DNA of 64,000 nucleotides. Source: VXNE01 sp965203615. Its GTDB lineage: Bacteria > Pseudomonadota > Gammaproteobacteria > Pseudomonadales > Azotimanducaceae. The stretch is taken from NCBI GenBank assembly GCA_965203615.1, contig OZ241900.1, positions 3,658,001 through 3,722,000 of the forward strand. Direction: 5' to 3'. The translations under genes and the position numbers were made by a program. Within the stretch, counting starts at the first letter, position 1; each line of letters starts with the position of its first letter. Positions 18,589 through 27,730 of the stretch are shown here, in pieces. The notes beneath the pieces are model-generated. The model made no database searches and was not told where the DNA came from. It was given only the letters and a program-made list of their open reading frames with translations.

Positions 18589-19871
18589 GCCAGCAATACC
18601 AGGCCGTTCGCGGCATGCGAGATCTCGCTCGGGGAGACGCGGCGGAACTGCGGCAGGTGGAGGAGCGGTGCATCTCGGTGGCGCGCGCCTTCGGCTTTGA
18701 GGAGATTCGTCTGCCGCTGCTCGAGTCCGAAGCGCTGTTCAGCCGGGGCATCGGCCTCGCCACGGACATCGTCTCGAAGGAGATGTATGTCTTCGAGGAC
18801 CGCCGCGGCAAGCCGCTGGCGTTGCGCCCGGAAGGCACCGCCGGCTGTGTGCGCGCCTGCATCGAGCGCGGCCTGCTGCACAACCAGACGCAGCGGCTCT
18901 GGTATTCGGGACCGATGTTCCGCTACGAGCGGCCACAACAGGGCCGGTACCGCCAGCACGACCAGATCGGCGCGGAGATCTTCGGCGTCGGCGGGGTGGA
19001 GGCGGACGCCGAGTTGATGCAGATGGCGGCGACGATGTGGCAGGCCCTCGGCATCGGGGATGCGGTGCGCCTCGACATCAACGCGATCGGGTCCGGCGCA
19101 TCGCGCGCCGCATATCTCGAAGCGCTGGTCGCCTACCTCACGCCCTACGAAAGTGAACTCGACGGCGATAGCCGCGTGCGGCTTGGGGTGAACCCGCTGC
19201 GCATCCTGGACAGCAAGGTCGCGTCCACGCAACGCATTCTTGAAGCGGCCCCGAACCTGGCGGATTACCTCGATGCGGCCGAGCGCGAGCAGTTCGAGGC
19301 GCTGCGGGAACTGCTTGACGGGTTGGGGATGTCCTACCGCGTCAATCCCCGGCTGGTTCGCGGCTTCGACTACTACACCCACACCGTGTTCGAGTGGGTC
19401 ACCGAGGGAATCGGTGCCCAGGACGCGGTGTGCGGCGGCGGCCGCTACGACGGCCTGATCGAACTTCTTGGCGGGCGTCCCACGCCGGCGGCCGGATTCG
19501 CCCTGGGCGTAGACCGGGTCGCGCTGCTGCGTCGGGCGGTGGCGAATGCTCCGGCATACCGATCCGCCGATGTGTACGTGGCCGTGCAGGACGGCAGCCA
19601 CATGGCTGCCGCCATGGCGTCGGCCCAGGCCCTGCGCGTTCGCCTGCCTGGCTTGCGCGTGCGCCTGCACGCGGGGGGCGGCGGCCTGTCGGCCCAGTTC
19701 CGGCGCGCCGACCGCAGCGGCGCACTTTGGGCAATGATTGTCGGCGAGGAGGAAATAGCCCAGAATCGCGTCTCCCTGAAATGGCTGCGCGAGGATCGTC
19801 CGCAGGTTTTCGCTTCGATCGAGGAAGCGGCGGCGATGATTCGCGACGCGCAAGCGGACGGACGTATATAG
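18585..19871 (+). CDS. hisS: Histidyl-tRNA synthetase
   Basis: Class II aminoacyl-tRNA synthetase. The 428 residues contain motif 2 (YSGPMFRYERPQQGRYRQ), the histidine-A signatures LVRGFDYYTHTVFEW and CGGGRYDGL, motif 3 (GFALGVDRVALL), and a C-terminal anticodon-binding domain. A GTG start overlaps the rodZ stop (GTGA). One base separates its stop from the yfgM GTG start. Confidence 0.97.
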   Translation: MSQQYQAVRGMRDLARGDAAELRQVEERCISVARAFGFEEIRLPLLESEALFSRGIGLATDIVSKEMYVFEDRRGKPLALRPEGTAGCVRACIERGLLHNQTQRLWYSGPMFRYERPQQGRYRQHDQIGAEIFGVGGVEADAELMQMAATMWQALGIGDAVRLDINAIGSGASRAAYLEALVAYLTPYESELDGDSRVRLGVNPLRILDSKVASTQRILEAAPNLADYLDAAEREQFEALRELLDGLGMSYRVNPRLVRGFDYYTHTVFEWVTEGIGAQDAVCGGGRYDGLIELLGGRPTPAAGFALGVDRVALLRRAVANAPAYRSADVYVAVQDGSHMAAAMASAQALRVRLPGLRVRLHAGGGGLSAQFRRADRSGALWAMIVGEEEIAQNRVSLKWLREDRPQVFASIEEAAAMIRDAQADGRI

Positions 19872-19872
19872 C

Positions 19873-20691
19873 GTGTCTGAGTTTCGTACGGACGAAGAGT
19901 GGGTCGATTGGCTGCGAAACTGGTGGTCGCGCAACGGCATAGCCTTGGTCGCCGGCATCGCGCTGGCGGTGGGCGGCGTGATCGGCTGGCGCTGGTACCA
20001 GGACTATCGACAGGAGCAGGCCGAAGGGGCGTCCCTGGAGTACAGCGCGTACCTGACCTCTCGCGCCCTCGGCGACGCGTCCGCAGACGCGGCCAATCTC
20101 GCCGAAGCCCGCGAAGGCACTGCCTATCACATCTTTGCGCTCCTGCACGAGGCGAGCGACGCGGTCGGGAGTGAGGACTGGGAGCGCGCGGCGGCCCTGT
20201 TGTCGGCGAGCCAGGACTACGCGGACGACGACGTGCTGCGCGCCCTGGTGGCGGTGCGGCTGGCGAGAGTCCAGCGCCAGCTCGGCGAACTCGACGAAGC
20301 GCTGGAAACCCTGGCCGGCGTATTGGACCCGGGATTCGCCGCGCAGGTCGCGGAACTCACCGGCGATATCCTTCTGCAGAAGGGCGATAACGAGGCTGCT
20401 CTGGAGGCGTATCAGTCAGCTCTCGACCTCGAGTCGACGACCGGCGTCAACGATCTTTTGCTGGAGTTGAAACTCGCCACTGTGGCGCCCGTGGGACCCG
20501 CTGTGCCTGCGGAATCGGCCGAGACCGCGGAAGCTGGTGAGGCCGTGGGCGCTGCCGAGCGTGCGGAACCCGCCGAGTCTCCGGAATCCGCCGAGTCTCC
20601 GGAATCCACCGAGTCCTCGGAATCCACCGAGTCCTCGGAATCTGCGGAACCCGCCATGCCCGGCCTCGAAACGGAATCTCCCTCGGAATGA
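19873..20691 (+). CDS. yfgM: YfgM-like tetratricopeptide membrane protein (Sec ancillary subunit)
   Basis: Single-pass inner-membrane protein with a periplasmic TPR-like domain; in E. coli it associates with SecYEG and PpiD. Residues 1-20 are the WVDWLRNWW motif, 20-42 the membrane helix, then helical repeats. The last ~70 residues are a low-complexity acidic tail of repeated ESPESAES/ESTESSES blocks, unusual for the family. A GTG start at 19873 follows the hisS stop by one base. The position between hisS and bamB supports the call. Confidence 0.9.
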   Translation: MSEFRTDEEWVDWLRNWWSRNGIALVAGIALAVGGVIGWRWYQDYRQEQAEGASLEYSAYLTSRALGDASADAANLAEAREGTAYHIFALLHEASDAVGSEDWERAAALLSASQDYADDDVLRALVAVRLARVQRQLGELDEALETLAGVLDPGFAAQVAELTGDILLQKGDNEAALEAYQSALDLESTTGVNDLLLELKLATVAPVGPAVPAESAETAEAGEAVGAAERAEPAESPESAESPESTESSESTESSESAEPAMPGLETESPSE

Positions 20692-21914
20692 ACCACGTTT
20701 TTCGTATCGGCTCAGTGCTAGCGCTGCTCTCGGTGGCCGGATGCAGTTGGTTCGACTGGATCCCCGGTGTTGGCGACGGAAAGAAGGAGGATCCCGCGAA
20801 ACCGGCGCCGCTGGTCGAGTTCGCCGAGGAGGCGGACGTGGTCCGGTTGTGGCAGTCGTCGGTGGGCAAGGGTCTCGGCCGCAAGTACCTGCGGCTGTCT
20901 CCGGCCGTTCTCGCCGACCGCGTCTATGCGGCGGACGCCTACGGCACCGTCGCGGCATTCGATCGTTTCACCGGAAGGAATACGTGGCGCACCAGTATCG
21001 GCAAGCCGGACGGCAGAGCCGGTTTCAAGTTCTGGGACCGGCGCGACCCGTCCTTCCTGACCGGCGGCGTCGGCGCGGCCGGCGGCCGGGTCCTGGTCGG
21101 GACCACGCGCGGCGAGGTCGTCGCTCTGGATGCGGCGGACGGGTCACCCTTGTGGCGGGCCGAAGCCAGCAGCGAAGTGTTGTCGCGACCCGTTGGCGGC
21201 GAAGACCTGGTAATCGTACAGACGGCGGACGGGAGAATAGCGGCGCTGAACGGTGCCGACGGCACGCCACGCTGGAGTTTCGACACCCAGCCGCCGATAT
21301 TGACCCTGCGCGGCACCGCCGAGCCCACGCTGCGCGGTGGGCTGATCTATGCCGGTTTCGCCACCGGCAAGGTCGCTGCGTTCCGGGCCGAGAACGGGGA
21401 CCTCGTCTGGGAGCAACGCGTCATGCTGCCCGAAGGCCGCTCCGAACTGGGTCGCATGGTGGATATCGACGGATCTCCCCTGTTCGCGCGCGGGATTCTC
21501 TACGCGGTCAGCTTCCAGGGGCGGCTTAAGGCGTTCAGGGGAACGGACGGCACGCCGTTATGGGAGGTCGAGATGTCTTCGTTTCTCGATCTCGCCGAAG
21601 GCTACGGCCAGGTTTACGTCGTGTCGGATGAAGATGTCGTCAGCGCCATCGAACAGTCTGACTCGGGGCTGGTGTGGCAGCAGGAGGGCCTGCGCAATCG
21701 GCGTCTGACCAGCCCCGTGGCGTTCGGCAACTACGTCGTGGTGGGCGACGCCGACGGCTACCTGCACGTGCTCGCCCAGAGCGATGGCCGCCTGGTCGCC
21801 CGGCGCAAGGTTGGCGACGGGCTGCGTTCCGGCATGACGGTCGCGGACAACATCATCTACCTGCTTACCAACGACGGCCGCTTGAACGCGCTGGAGATCA
21901 GGCGCAGGACATGA
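20688..21914 (+). CDS. bamB: Outer-membrane assembly lipoprotein BamB
   Basis: Beta-propeller lipoprotein of the BAM complex. The 408 residues have a lipobox LSVAGC with acylated C19, followed by PQQ-like blades (VYAADAYGTVAAFDRFTGRN, VVALDAADGSPLWR). ATG 20688 overlaps the yfgM stop, and its TGA overlaps the der ATG. Confidence 0.95.
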   Translation: MNHVFRIGSVLALLSVAGCSWFDWIPGVGDGKKEDPAKPAPLVEFAEEADVVRLWQSSVGKGLGRKYLRLSPAVLADRVYAADAYGTVAAFDRFTGRNTWRTSIGKPDGRAGFKFWDRRDPSFLTGGVGAAGGRVLVGTTRGEVVALDAADGSPLWRAEASSEVLSRPVGGEDLVIVQTADGRIAALNGADGTPRWSFDTQPPILTLRGTAEPTLRGGLIYAGFATGKVAAFRAENGDLVWEQRVMLPEGRSELGRMVDIDGSPLFARGILYAVSFQGRLKAFRGTDGTPLWEVEMSSFLDLAEGYGQVYVVSDEDVVSAIEQSDSGLVWQQEGLRNRRLTSPVAFGNYVVVGDADGYLHVLAQSDGRLVARRKVGDGLRSGMTVADNIIYLLTNDGRLNALEIRRRT

Positions 21915-24124
21915 CCGTCGTCGCCCTCGTGGGCCGGCCGAACGTTGGGAAATCCACCTTGTTCAACCGGCTGACGGCGGCCCGCGAAGCGCTCGTCGCG
22001 AATCGGCCAGGGCTCACCCGGGATCGCCAGTACGGCGTCGTCGACATCGGCGGCCAGCCCGTCGTCGTGGTGGACACGGGCGGCCTTGAGAACGACGTGG
22101 ACGACACCGCGATGGCGACGCTGGTCGCGGAACAGGCCAACGTCGCCATCGACGAGTCCGACTGGGTGGTGTTCCTGGTCAACGCCCGCGAAGGCCTCAG
22201 CGCCGCGGACGAGGAAATCGCCGACAACCTCCGCCGCCGCGGCGCGCATACGCTACTCGTCGCGAACAAGATCGACGGCGTCCAACCGGAAACCGCGCTC
22301 GCGGACTTCTCCCGCCTCGGTTTCGGCGCCCCCCTGCTCATCTCCGCCGCCCACGGCCGGGGCATCGCCGCCTTCCGCGAGAGCCTGGCGGAATGCGCCG
22401 GCCTAGACGCCGGGGACACGCATCGCCCCGGGGACACGCATCCTTCCGCGCACCGCGCCGGGGACACGCATCGAGTCGGGGACACGCATCGAGTCGGGGA
22501 CACGCATCGCGCTGGGGACACGCATCCTTCCGCGCACCGCGCCGGGGACACGCATCCTTCCGCGCACCGCGCCGGGGACACGCATCGAGTCGGGGACACG
22601 CATCGAGTCGGGGACACGCATCGCGCTGGGGACACGCATCCTTCCGCGCACCGCGCCGGGGACACGCATCCTTCCGCGCACCGCGCCGGGGACACGCATC
22701 GAGTCGGGGACACGCACCGTGCCGGGGACACGCACCGTGCCGGGAACACGCACCGCGCCGGGGACACGCATCCTTCCGAGGACACGCACCGCCCCGGGGA
22801 CACGCATCGCGCCGGGGACACGCACCGTGCCGGGGACACGCACCGCGCCGGGGACACGCATCGCGCCGGGGACACGCATCCTTCCGAGGACATAGACGCT
22901 GGGGACACGCATCCTTCCGAGGACACGCACCGCCCCGGGGACACGCATCGCGCTGGGGACACGCATCCTTCCGAGGACAGGCATCGCGCCGGGGACAGGC
23001 ATCGCGCCGGGGACAGGCGTCGCGCTGGGGACACGCATCGCGCCGGGGACACGCATCGCGCCGGGGACACGCACCGCCCCGGGGACACGCATCCTTCCGA
23101 GGACACGCACCGCGGCGGGGACAGGCATCGCGCCGGGGACACGCATCGCGCTGGGGACACGCATCCTTCCGAGGACAGGCATCGCGCCGGGGACACTCAT
23201 GGGGCTGAGGACACCCATGTCGACACTGGCAAGTGGATTGCCGGGAGTTCTTCAGGGATGCCGAAGGTGGCGGTGGTGGGGCGGCCGAATGTCGGCAAGT
23301 CGACGCTCGTCAACCGGCTTTTGGGCGATGCCCGCCAGATCGTCTCCGAGACGCCCGGGACCACGCGCGATGCCGTGTACATGCCGTTCCGGCGGGGCGA
23401 CTCGGACTACCTGCTGATCGATACCGCCGGCGTGCGCCGCCGGGGCCGCGTTCACGACGTGGTCGAGAAGTTCTCGGTGGCAAAGACGCTCGAAGCGTTG
23501 AACCGCGCGGATGTGGCGCTCGTTCTGATCGATGCTCGCGAAGGCCTGGTGGAGCAGGATCTGAACATCCTGCGATACGCCGCCGACGCGGGAACGGGCC
23601 TGATCCTGGCGGTGAACAAGTGGGACGGGATCTCCTCGGAGGAGCGGGCAGTAGTTCGCAGCGGCATTGATCGCCGCATGCGCTTCGCACCCTGGGTGCC
23701 GACGAGATTCATCTCGGCCTTGCGCGGCACGGGCGTCGCCGGGCTGATGCATCTGGTCGACCAAATCTATGCGGCCGCCGGACGGGACGCGTCGCCCGCC
23801 AGTTTGACCCGCATCCTCACCCAGGCAACGGAGGGCCATCCGCCGCCCGCCGTGAGTGGCCGACCGATCAAGCTCCGTTTTGCCCACAGGGTCGGTTCCC
23901 GTCCGCTGGTTATCGCCGTGCACGGAAACCGCACCGATGTCCTGCCCGCATCCTACGTTCGCTACCTGGAAAACACCTATCGTGACGCGTTGTCGCTCGC
24001 GGGCGTGCCCGTCAAGATCGTCTTGCAGTCGGGCAACAACCCCTACTCCGGCCGCCGCAACGAACTGACCCGGAAACAGCGCATCCGCCGCCAACGCGTC
24101 ATCCGCCGCGACCGGCGCCGCTAA
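21911..24124 (+). CDS. der: Ribosome-biogenesis GTPase Der with a ~270-residue repeat insertion
   Basis: Essential double GTPase for 50S assembly. Residues 1-166 form G domain 1 (P-loop GRPNVGKST 8-16, DTGGLE, NKID). M450 begins the second G domain (GRPNVGKST, DTAGVRRRGR, NKWD), followed by the KH-like domain ending in a basic tail (RKQRIRRQRVIRRDRRR). Between them, residues ~168-437 are about 42 units of GDTHRA/GDTHPS/EDTHRP encoded by array 4, so the protein is 737 residues instead of ~490. The insertion falls in the natural acidic linker and keeps one reading frame with no stop. Function is probably retained, since every G-motif is intact. ATG 21911 overlaps the bamB stop. Confidence 0.93.
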   Translation: MTVVALVGRPNVGKSTLFNRLTAAREALVANRPGLTRDRQYGVVDIGGQPVVVVDTGGLENDVDDTAMATLVAEQANVAIDESDWVVFLVNAREGLSAADEEIADNLRRRGAHTLLVANKIDGVQPETALADFSRLGFGAPLLISAAHGRGIAAFRESLAECAGLDAGDTHRPGDTHPSAHRAGDTHRVGDTHRVGDTHRAGDTHPSAHRAGDTHPSAHRAGDTHRVGDTHRVGDTHRAGDTHPSAHRAGDTHPSAHRAGDTHRVGDTHRAGDTHRAGNTHRAGDTHPSEDTHRPGDTHRAGDTHRAGDTHRAGDTHRAGDTHPSEDIDAGDTHPSEDTHRPGDTHRAGDTHPSEDRHRAGDRHRAGDRRRAGDTHRAGDTHRAGDTHRPGDTHPSEDTHRGGDRHRAGDTHRAGDTHPSEDRHRAGDTHGAEDTHVDTGKWIAGSSSGMPKVAVVGRPNVGKSTLVNRLLGDARQIVSETPGTTRDAVYMPFRRGDSDYLLIDTAGVRRRGRVHDVVEKFSVAKTLEALNRADVALVLIDAREGLVEQDLNILRYAADAGTGLILAVNKWDGISSEERAVVRSGIDRRMRFAPWVPTRFISALRGTGVAGLMHLVDQIYAAAGRDASPASLTRILTQATEGHPPPAVSGRPIKLRFAHRVGSRPLVIAVHGNRTDVLPASYVRYLENTYRDALSLAGVPVKIVLQSGNNPYSGRRNELTRKQRIRRQRVIRRDRRR
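22410..23220 (+). repeat. GGGACA repeat array 4, inside der (about 42 units)
   Basis: Units are mostly 18 bases (GGGGACACGCATCGCGCC, reading GDTHRA) with 30-base variants reading GDTHPSAHRA. A higher-order block of five units (RV, RV, RA, PSAHRA, PSAHRA; 114 bases) occurs twice in succession near the 5' end. Every unit keeps the DTH reading phase. Near-identical neighbours suggest recent local amplification. Confidence 0.93.
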
Positions 24125-24190
24125 GGAGGCGTCGCCAAGCACCCCGACCAGCGCCTCGGCACCAGTTTGGCTCGGTTTCTTCCGGGGGCG

Positions 24191-24517
24191 GTAAGGACGG
24201 GGCGGTAAGGACAGCCATTTCCCGCAGGGGACAGTCATTTCTGCCGGCTAAGGACAGCCATCCGGAAGGCCGTTAAGGACACGCATCTCCGCGTCGCGGG
24301 GGACACCCATCGCGTCGGAAGGGACACAAGGGCATTTGGGGACAGTCATCTCTGCCAGTTGCGGACAGCCATCCAGGGCATTTGGGGACAGTCATCTCTG
24401 CCGGCTAAGGACAAATCTTGGGGGACGCCAAGGACGGGGACGCCAAAGGACAGCCATCTCTGCGGCGGTAGGGACAGCCACGTGAAGGGGCGCGCTCCGG
24501 TGCTAAGGACAGCCATC
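24191..24517 (+). repeat. GGGACA repeat array 5, degenerate
   Basis: About 13 units with AAGGACAGCCAT, GGGGACAGTCAT and GGACACGCAT/CCCAT cores, joined by CTGCCGGCT and CAGGGCATTT spacers. This is the most divergent array. It fills most of the 480-base convergent gap between der and the M23 peptidase gene; no gene is visible there. Confidence 0.8.
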
Positions 24518-24604
24518 CCACCTCCGGGCACCTCCTGCGTTCCGCATGGCGGCGTCGCGATGCAGGAGTCGCCTCGATTCGAGAGAGGCCGCTTGAAAGG
24601 GGCG

Positions 24605-25390
24605 CTATTCGATGCGCTCGATCTCGCCCAGAACCTGTATGAGCGCGAGGGGGTCTACCTTCGTCCCATGCATGCTCACGGTCCAATGCAAATGCGGCCC
24701 GGTGGAGCGGCCGGTAGCGCCGACGGAGCCGAAGGTCTCGCCGCGAACAAGCGATGCGCCTTCTTCGATGTAGATTTCATGCAGATGGCAATACATGGTC
24801 ACCAGGCCTGATCCGTGGTCGATCATCACCGTATTGCCGTTGAAGAAGAAACTTCCCGTGACCACCACGACCCCCGCCGCAGGCGCGACCATGGGTGTCC
24901 CCGTATTCGCGGCGATGTCGAGGCCCTGGTGGGGACTGCGAGGTTGTCCGTTAAGGATCCGTTTACGTCCGAATGGACTTGAGAACTCGCCTTCCACGGG
25001 GAGCAGGAACGGGTGCAAGTCTTCTCCAGCGGGGCTCACCAATGCGTAGGCGGTACGCATTTTCGCCGTTTCCTTGCGGATGCGGACGAGATCCTCCGCT
25101 TTCGGATTGACCATGCGGTCATTCGCGATAGTCAGGCGCTGGACGGGGAATTCCTTCGGCTCCACGTTGAAGGAGACCTCGAAACTGCCCGTTCGCGTGG
25201 TGATGTCGACGCTGTGTTGCCCCGGCGAGGTCTCCAGGGGCAGTCCGATGAGTGCATGGTCGCGATGGACCACGGCTGGGCGGCCGTCGAAGTGCGCATC
25301 GACCGCGTCTTCGGGCAACGGCACGGCCACCACGCCTCCCGGAACGCCGGAACCCACGACTGCGGCCAGCAGCGGCAGTAGCAAGTTCAC
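24605..25390 (-). CDS. M23 (LytM-type) peptidoglycan endopeptidase family protein
   Basis: The 261-residue protein has an N-terminal hydrophobic signal (VNLLLPLLAAVVGSG), a beta-rich middle and a C-terminal peptidase_M23 domain with HQGLD (first zinc ligands) and HLHW (HxH). All three zinc ligands are present, so it may be an active periplasmic endopeptidase. The GTG start at 25390 overlaps the xseA stop (GTGA), fixing the start and implying one transcript with xseA. Confidence 0.88.
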   Translation of the reverse strand: MNLLLPLLAAVVGSGVPGGVVAVPLPEDAVDAHFDGRPAVVHRDHALIGLPLETSPGQHSVDITTRTGSFEVSFNVEPKEFPVQRLTIANDRMVNPKAEDLVRIRKETAKMRTAYALVSPAGEDLHPFLLPVEGEFSSPFGRKRILNGQPRSPHQGLDIAANTGTPMVAPAAGVVVVTGSFFFNGNTVMIDHGSGLVTMYCHLHEIYIEEGASLVRGETFGSVGATGRSTGPHLHWTVSMHGTKVDPLALIQVLGEIERIE

Positions 25391-26760
25391 GGTTCGTCCG
25401 CTGGTCGCGATCCCGCGGTCACCGTGGCGTCTATCGTCCCCGATGACAGGTGGGCCTGGATGGCCTCGCCGGCGCGGGTCCGCGCGGCATCGGTGATCAC
25501 GGCACCCCAACGCGTTCCGTCCGGCCGCGACACGATCGCGTATCCGCGGTCCAGCGTATCCAGCGGACTGACGGCGCGAAGGGCGCGTCGCAGACCGGCG
25601 ACGGCTGCCTGCACAGTGGTGAGCCTGCGTTGCGCTGCTGCGCCAAGTTCTTCCCTGGCGCGTGCGGTGCGGCCAGCCGCGCGTTCGATCAGAACATGGG
25701 GATTGGATCGGGTCAGCAACCGGCGGGCGGCATCGAGGCGTGCACCCGAGACGCTCGCGCGACGTTCGATCGTGCGTACCAGGCGCTCGCGCAACTCGTC
25801 GGCTCTTTGCATTCGCTGCTCCAGTGTCCGGGCGGGGTGAACCAACCTGCGGCGCGTCGCATCGAGCACGCGCCGTTCCGATTGAAACCGGTCCAGGGCC
25901 CGCCCGGTCAGGGTGCCGGAGCGCCGCCGGATGCGAAGGAGGAGTTCTGCGCGGTCGGGTGTCATCATTTCCGCCGCTGCGGAGGGCGTCGGTGCCCGCT
26001 GGTCCGCGACGAAGTCGGCAATCGTGATATCGGTCTCGTGCCCCACGGCGGAGACGATCGGGATCGGACACTGCGCCATGCGTCGCGCGAGCGCTGCCGA
26101 GTTGAACGCCATGAGGTCTTCGAGCGAACCTCCGCCGCGAGTCAGCAGCAGGACATCCGGGCGCGGTTTCGAGGCTTCGGCGCGGTCGATCCCGCTGATG
26201 ATCTCTGGGACAGCCTCGGCACCCTGCACGGCGGCCGCGAAACAGGTTGCCCGAACACACGGAAACCGGCGCCGGAGCACCGCCAGGACATCCTGCAGGG
26301 CCGCTCCAGAGAGCGAACTGACTATCCCGATGTGTCTCGGAAATCTCGGCAGGGCCCGCTTGCGATCGGCCGCGAACAGTCCTTCGCGTTCGAGTTCGGC
26401 CTTCAATCGCTCGAACGCGGCTCTCAACTCCCCCTCACCAGCAGGTTCGACCGCATCGACGATAGCCTGGAAGTCTCCGCGGGCCTCGTACAGCGACAGC
26501 CGGCACCGCACGACAACAAGCCCACCGTCTCGCAAGGGTCTGCGCACGAAACGGTTTCGGTTGGCGAACATCGCGCACCGAACCTGCGCCTGCCCGTCCT
26601 TCAGCGTGAAGTACCAGTGACCCGCACGGCCGGGACTGCGGAAGTTGGACACCTCGCCCTCGACGAGGATCGGGGGAAAGCCTTGCTCGATCAGGCGCCG
26701 GACAGCGGCCGTCAGTTCGCCGACCGAATAGACGTGCCGCGCCGTTTGGAGTTCGTACAT
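25387..26760 (-). CDS. xseA: Exodeoxyribonuclease VII large subunit
   Basis: The 457 residues begin with an OB-fold domain (YSVGELTAAVRRLIEQGFPPILVEGEVSNF), then the catalytic domain (DVLLLTRGGGSLEDLMAFN, PIVSAVGHETDITIADFVADQRAPTPSAAAEM) and the coiled-coil C-terminal part ending before DTLDRGYAIV. Length matches the family (456). ATG 26760 is chosen because the frame beyond it is only repeat array 6. The xseB small subunit is not in the window. Confidence 0.96.
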   Translation of the reverse strand: MYELQTARHVYSVGELTAAVRRLIEQGFPPILVEGEVSNFRSPGRAGHWYFTLKDGQAQVRCAMFANRNRFVRRPLRDGGLVVVRCRLSLYEARGDFQAIVDAVEPAGEGELRAAFERLKAELEREGLFAADRKRALPRFPRHIGIVSSLSGAALQDVLAVLRRRFPCVRATCFAAAVQGAEAVPEIISGIDRAEASKPRPDVLLLTRGGGSLEDLMAFNSAALARRMAQCPIPIVSAVGHETDITIADFVADQRAPTPSAAAEMMTPDRAELLLRIRRRSGTLTGRALDRFQSERRVLDATRRRLVHPARTLEQRMQRADELRERLVRTIERRASVSGARLDAARRLLTRSNPHVLIERAAGRTARAREELGAAAQRRLTTVQAAVAGLRRALRAVSPLDTLDRGYAIVSRPDGTRWGAVITDAARTRAGEAIQAHLSSGTIDATVTAGSRPADEP

Positions 26761-26833
26761 GCGCCGTCTTGTAGCACACGCGTAGTGTGATTTGGAAGGA
26801 TGCGGACGGACGGGGCGGAAGGGAACGGGCGGG

Positions 26834-27443
26834 CATTGGGACACGCATCGTTGGGTGAGGAGCTTGGGACGGGCGCGAACTCTGGGACACGCATCCGACC
26901 TTGGGACACACATCGGACTCAGGGACACGCATCGGTGGCGGACTGGGCCGCGGACCGTGGGACACCCGCGGACCGTGGGACACCCATCAGGCGGACTCTG
27001 GGACACGCATCGTCGGGCGAGCGAACTCTGGGACACGCATCCGACCTTGAGACACGCACGCGAACTCTGGGACACGCATCCGACCTTGGGACACACATCG
27101 GACTCAGGGACACGCATCGGTGGCGGACCACGCGAACTCTGGGACACGCATCCGACTTTGGGACACGCACGCGAACTCTGGGACACGCATCCGACCTTGG
27201 GACACGGGCGCGAACTCTGGGACACGCATCCGACCTTGGGACACACATCGGACTCTGGGACACGCATCGGTGGCGGACTGGGCCGCGGACCGTGGGACAC
27301 CCATCAGGCGGACTCTGGTGTCACGCATCGTCGGGCGAGGACCTTGGGACAGGCGCGAACTCTGGGACACGCATCGGACTTGGGGACACGCATCGTCGGG
27401 CGCGGCCATTGGGACACCGGCGCGGCCATTGGGACACCCATCG
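26834..27443 (+). repeat. GGGACA repeat array 6 (about 30 units)
   Basis: GGGACACGCATC and GGGACACCCATC cores joined by locus-specific spacers CGAACTCT, CGACCTT, CGGACTC and GGTGGCGGAC. A block of several units (…GAACTCT…GACCTT…GGACTC…GGTGGCGGAC…) is repeated two to three times, indicating segmental duplication inside the array. It lies between xseA (minus) and the LuxR gene (plus). No genuine gene is seen within it. Confidence 0.9.
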
Positions 27444-27634
27444 GCATCAAGGCGTCGCGACCCCTGGATGACCCGGAGCGCATCCGCGAAGTGGCCCCGA
27501 GGCGCCTGTCGAAGTCGAACGCCGGGCGAACAGGATGTCGTTCGTCGAAGATCGGACCGGGCTCGAGCGAGGCGCGCGAATGCCCTTCGGGTCTCCCTAA
27601 AGTTGGGGATGTGGAGGGGCGCGCGACCTCGTAT

Positions 27635-27661
27635 CCTCCCAAAGTTTGAGGGTTTGGGAGG
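27635..27661. promoter_or_regulatory. 9-bp inverted repeat upstream of the LuxR-family gene
   Basis: CCTCCCAAA and TTTGGGAGG are perfect inverted arms separated by 9 bases, about 70 bases before the regulator's start. It could be an operator (LuxR proteins bind dyads) or a hairpin. No T-run follows, so it is not a classic terminator. The rest of 27444-27730 shows no gene. Confidence 0.4.
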
Positions 27662-27730
27662 ACCGGGTTCGGGAACGCTGACCGAGCGGATCAGCCGGTT
27701 CCTTGAGTGCTCGCCGGTGAAGGCAAAGTT

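Noticed and set aside
20537..20696. Acidic ESPESAES tail of YfgM as a GGGACA-type repeat insertion
   Set aside because: Its DNA (GAATCC-ACCGAGTCC type) does not contain the core; it is an ordinary low-complexity tail.
24605..26260. A single 551-residue protein covering the M23 domain and part of the xseA region
   Set aside because: The upstream half is a wrong-frame reading of xseA; the M23 gene has its own GTG start overlapping the xseA stop.
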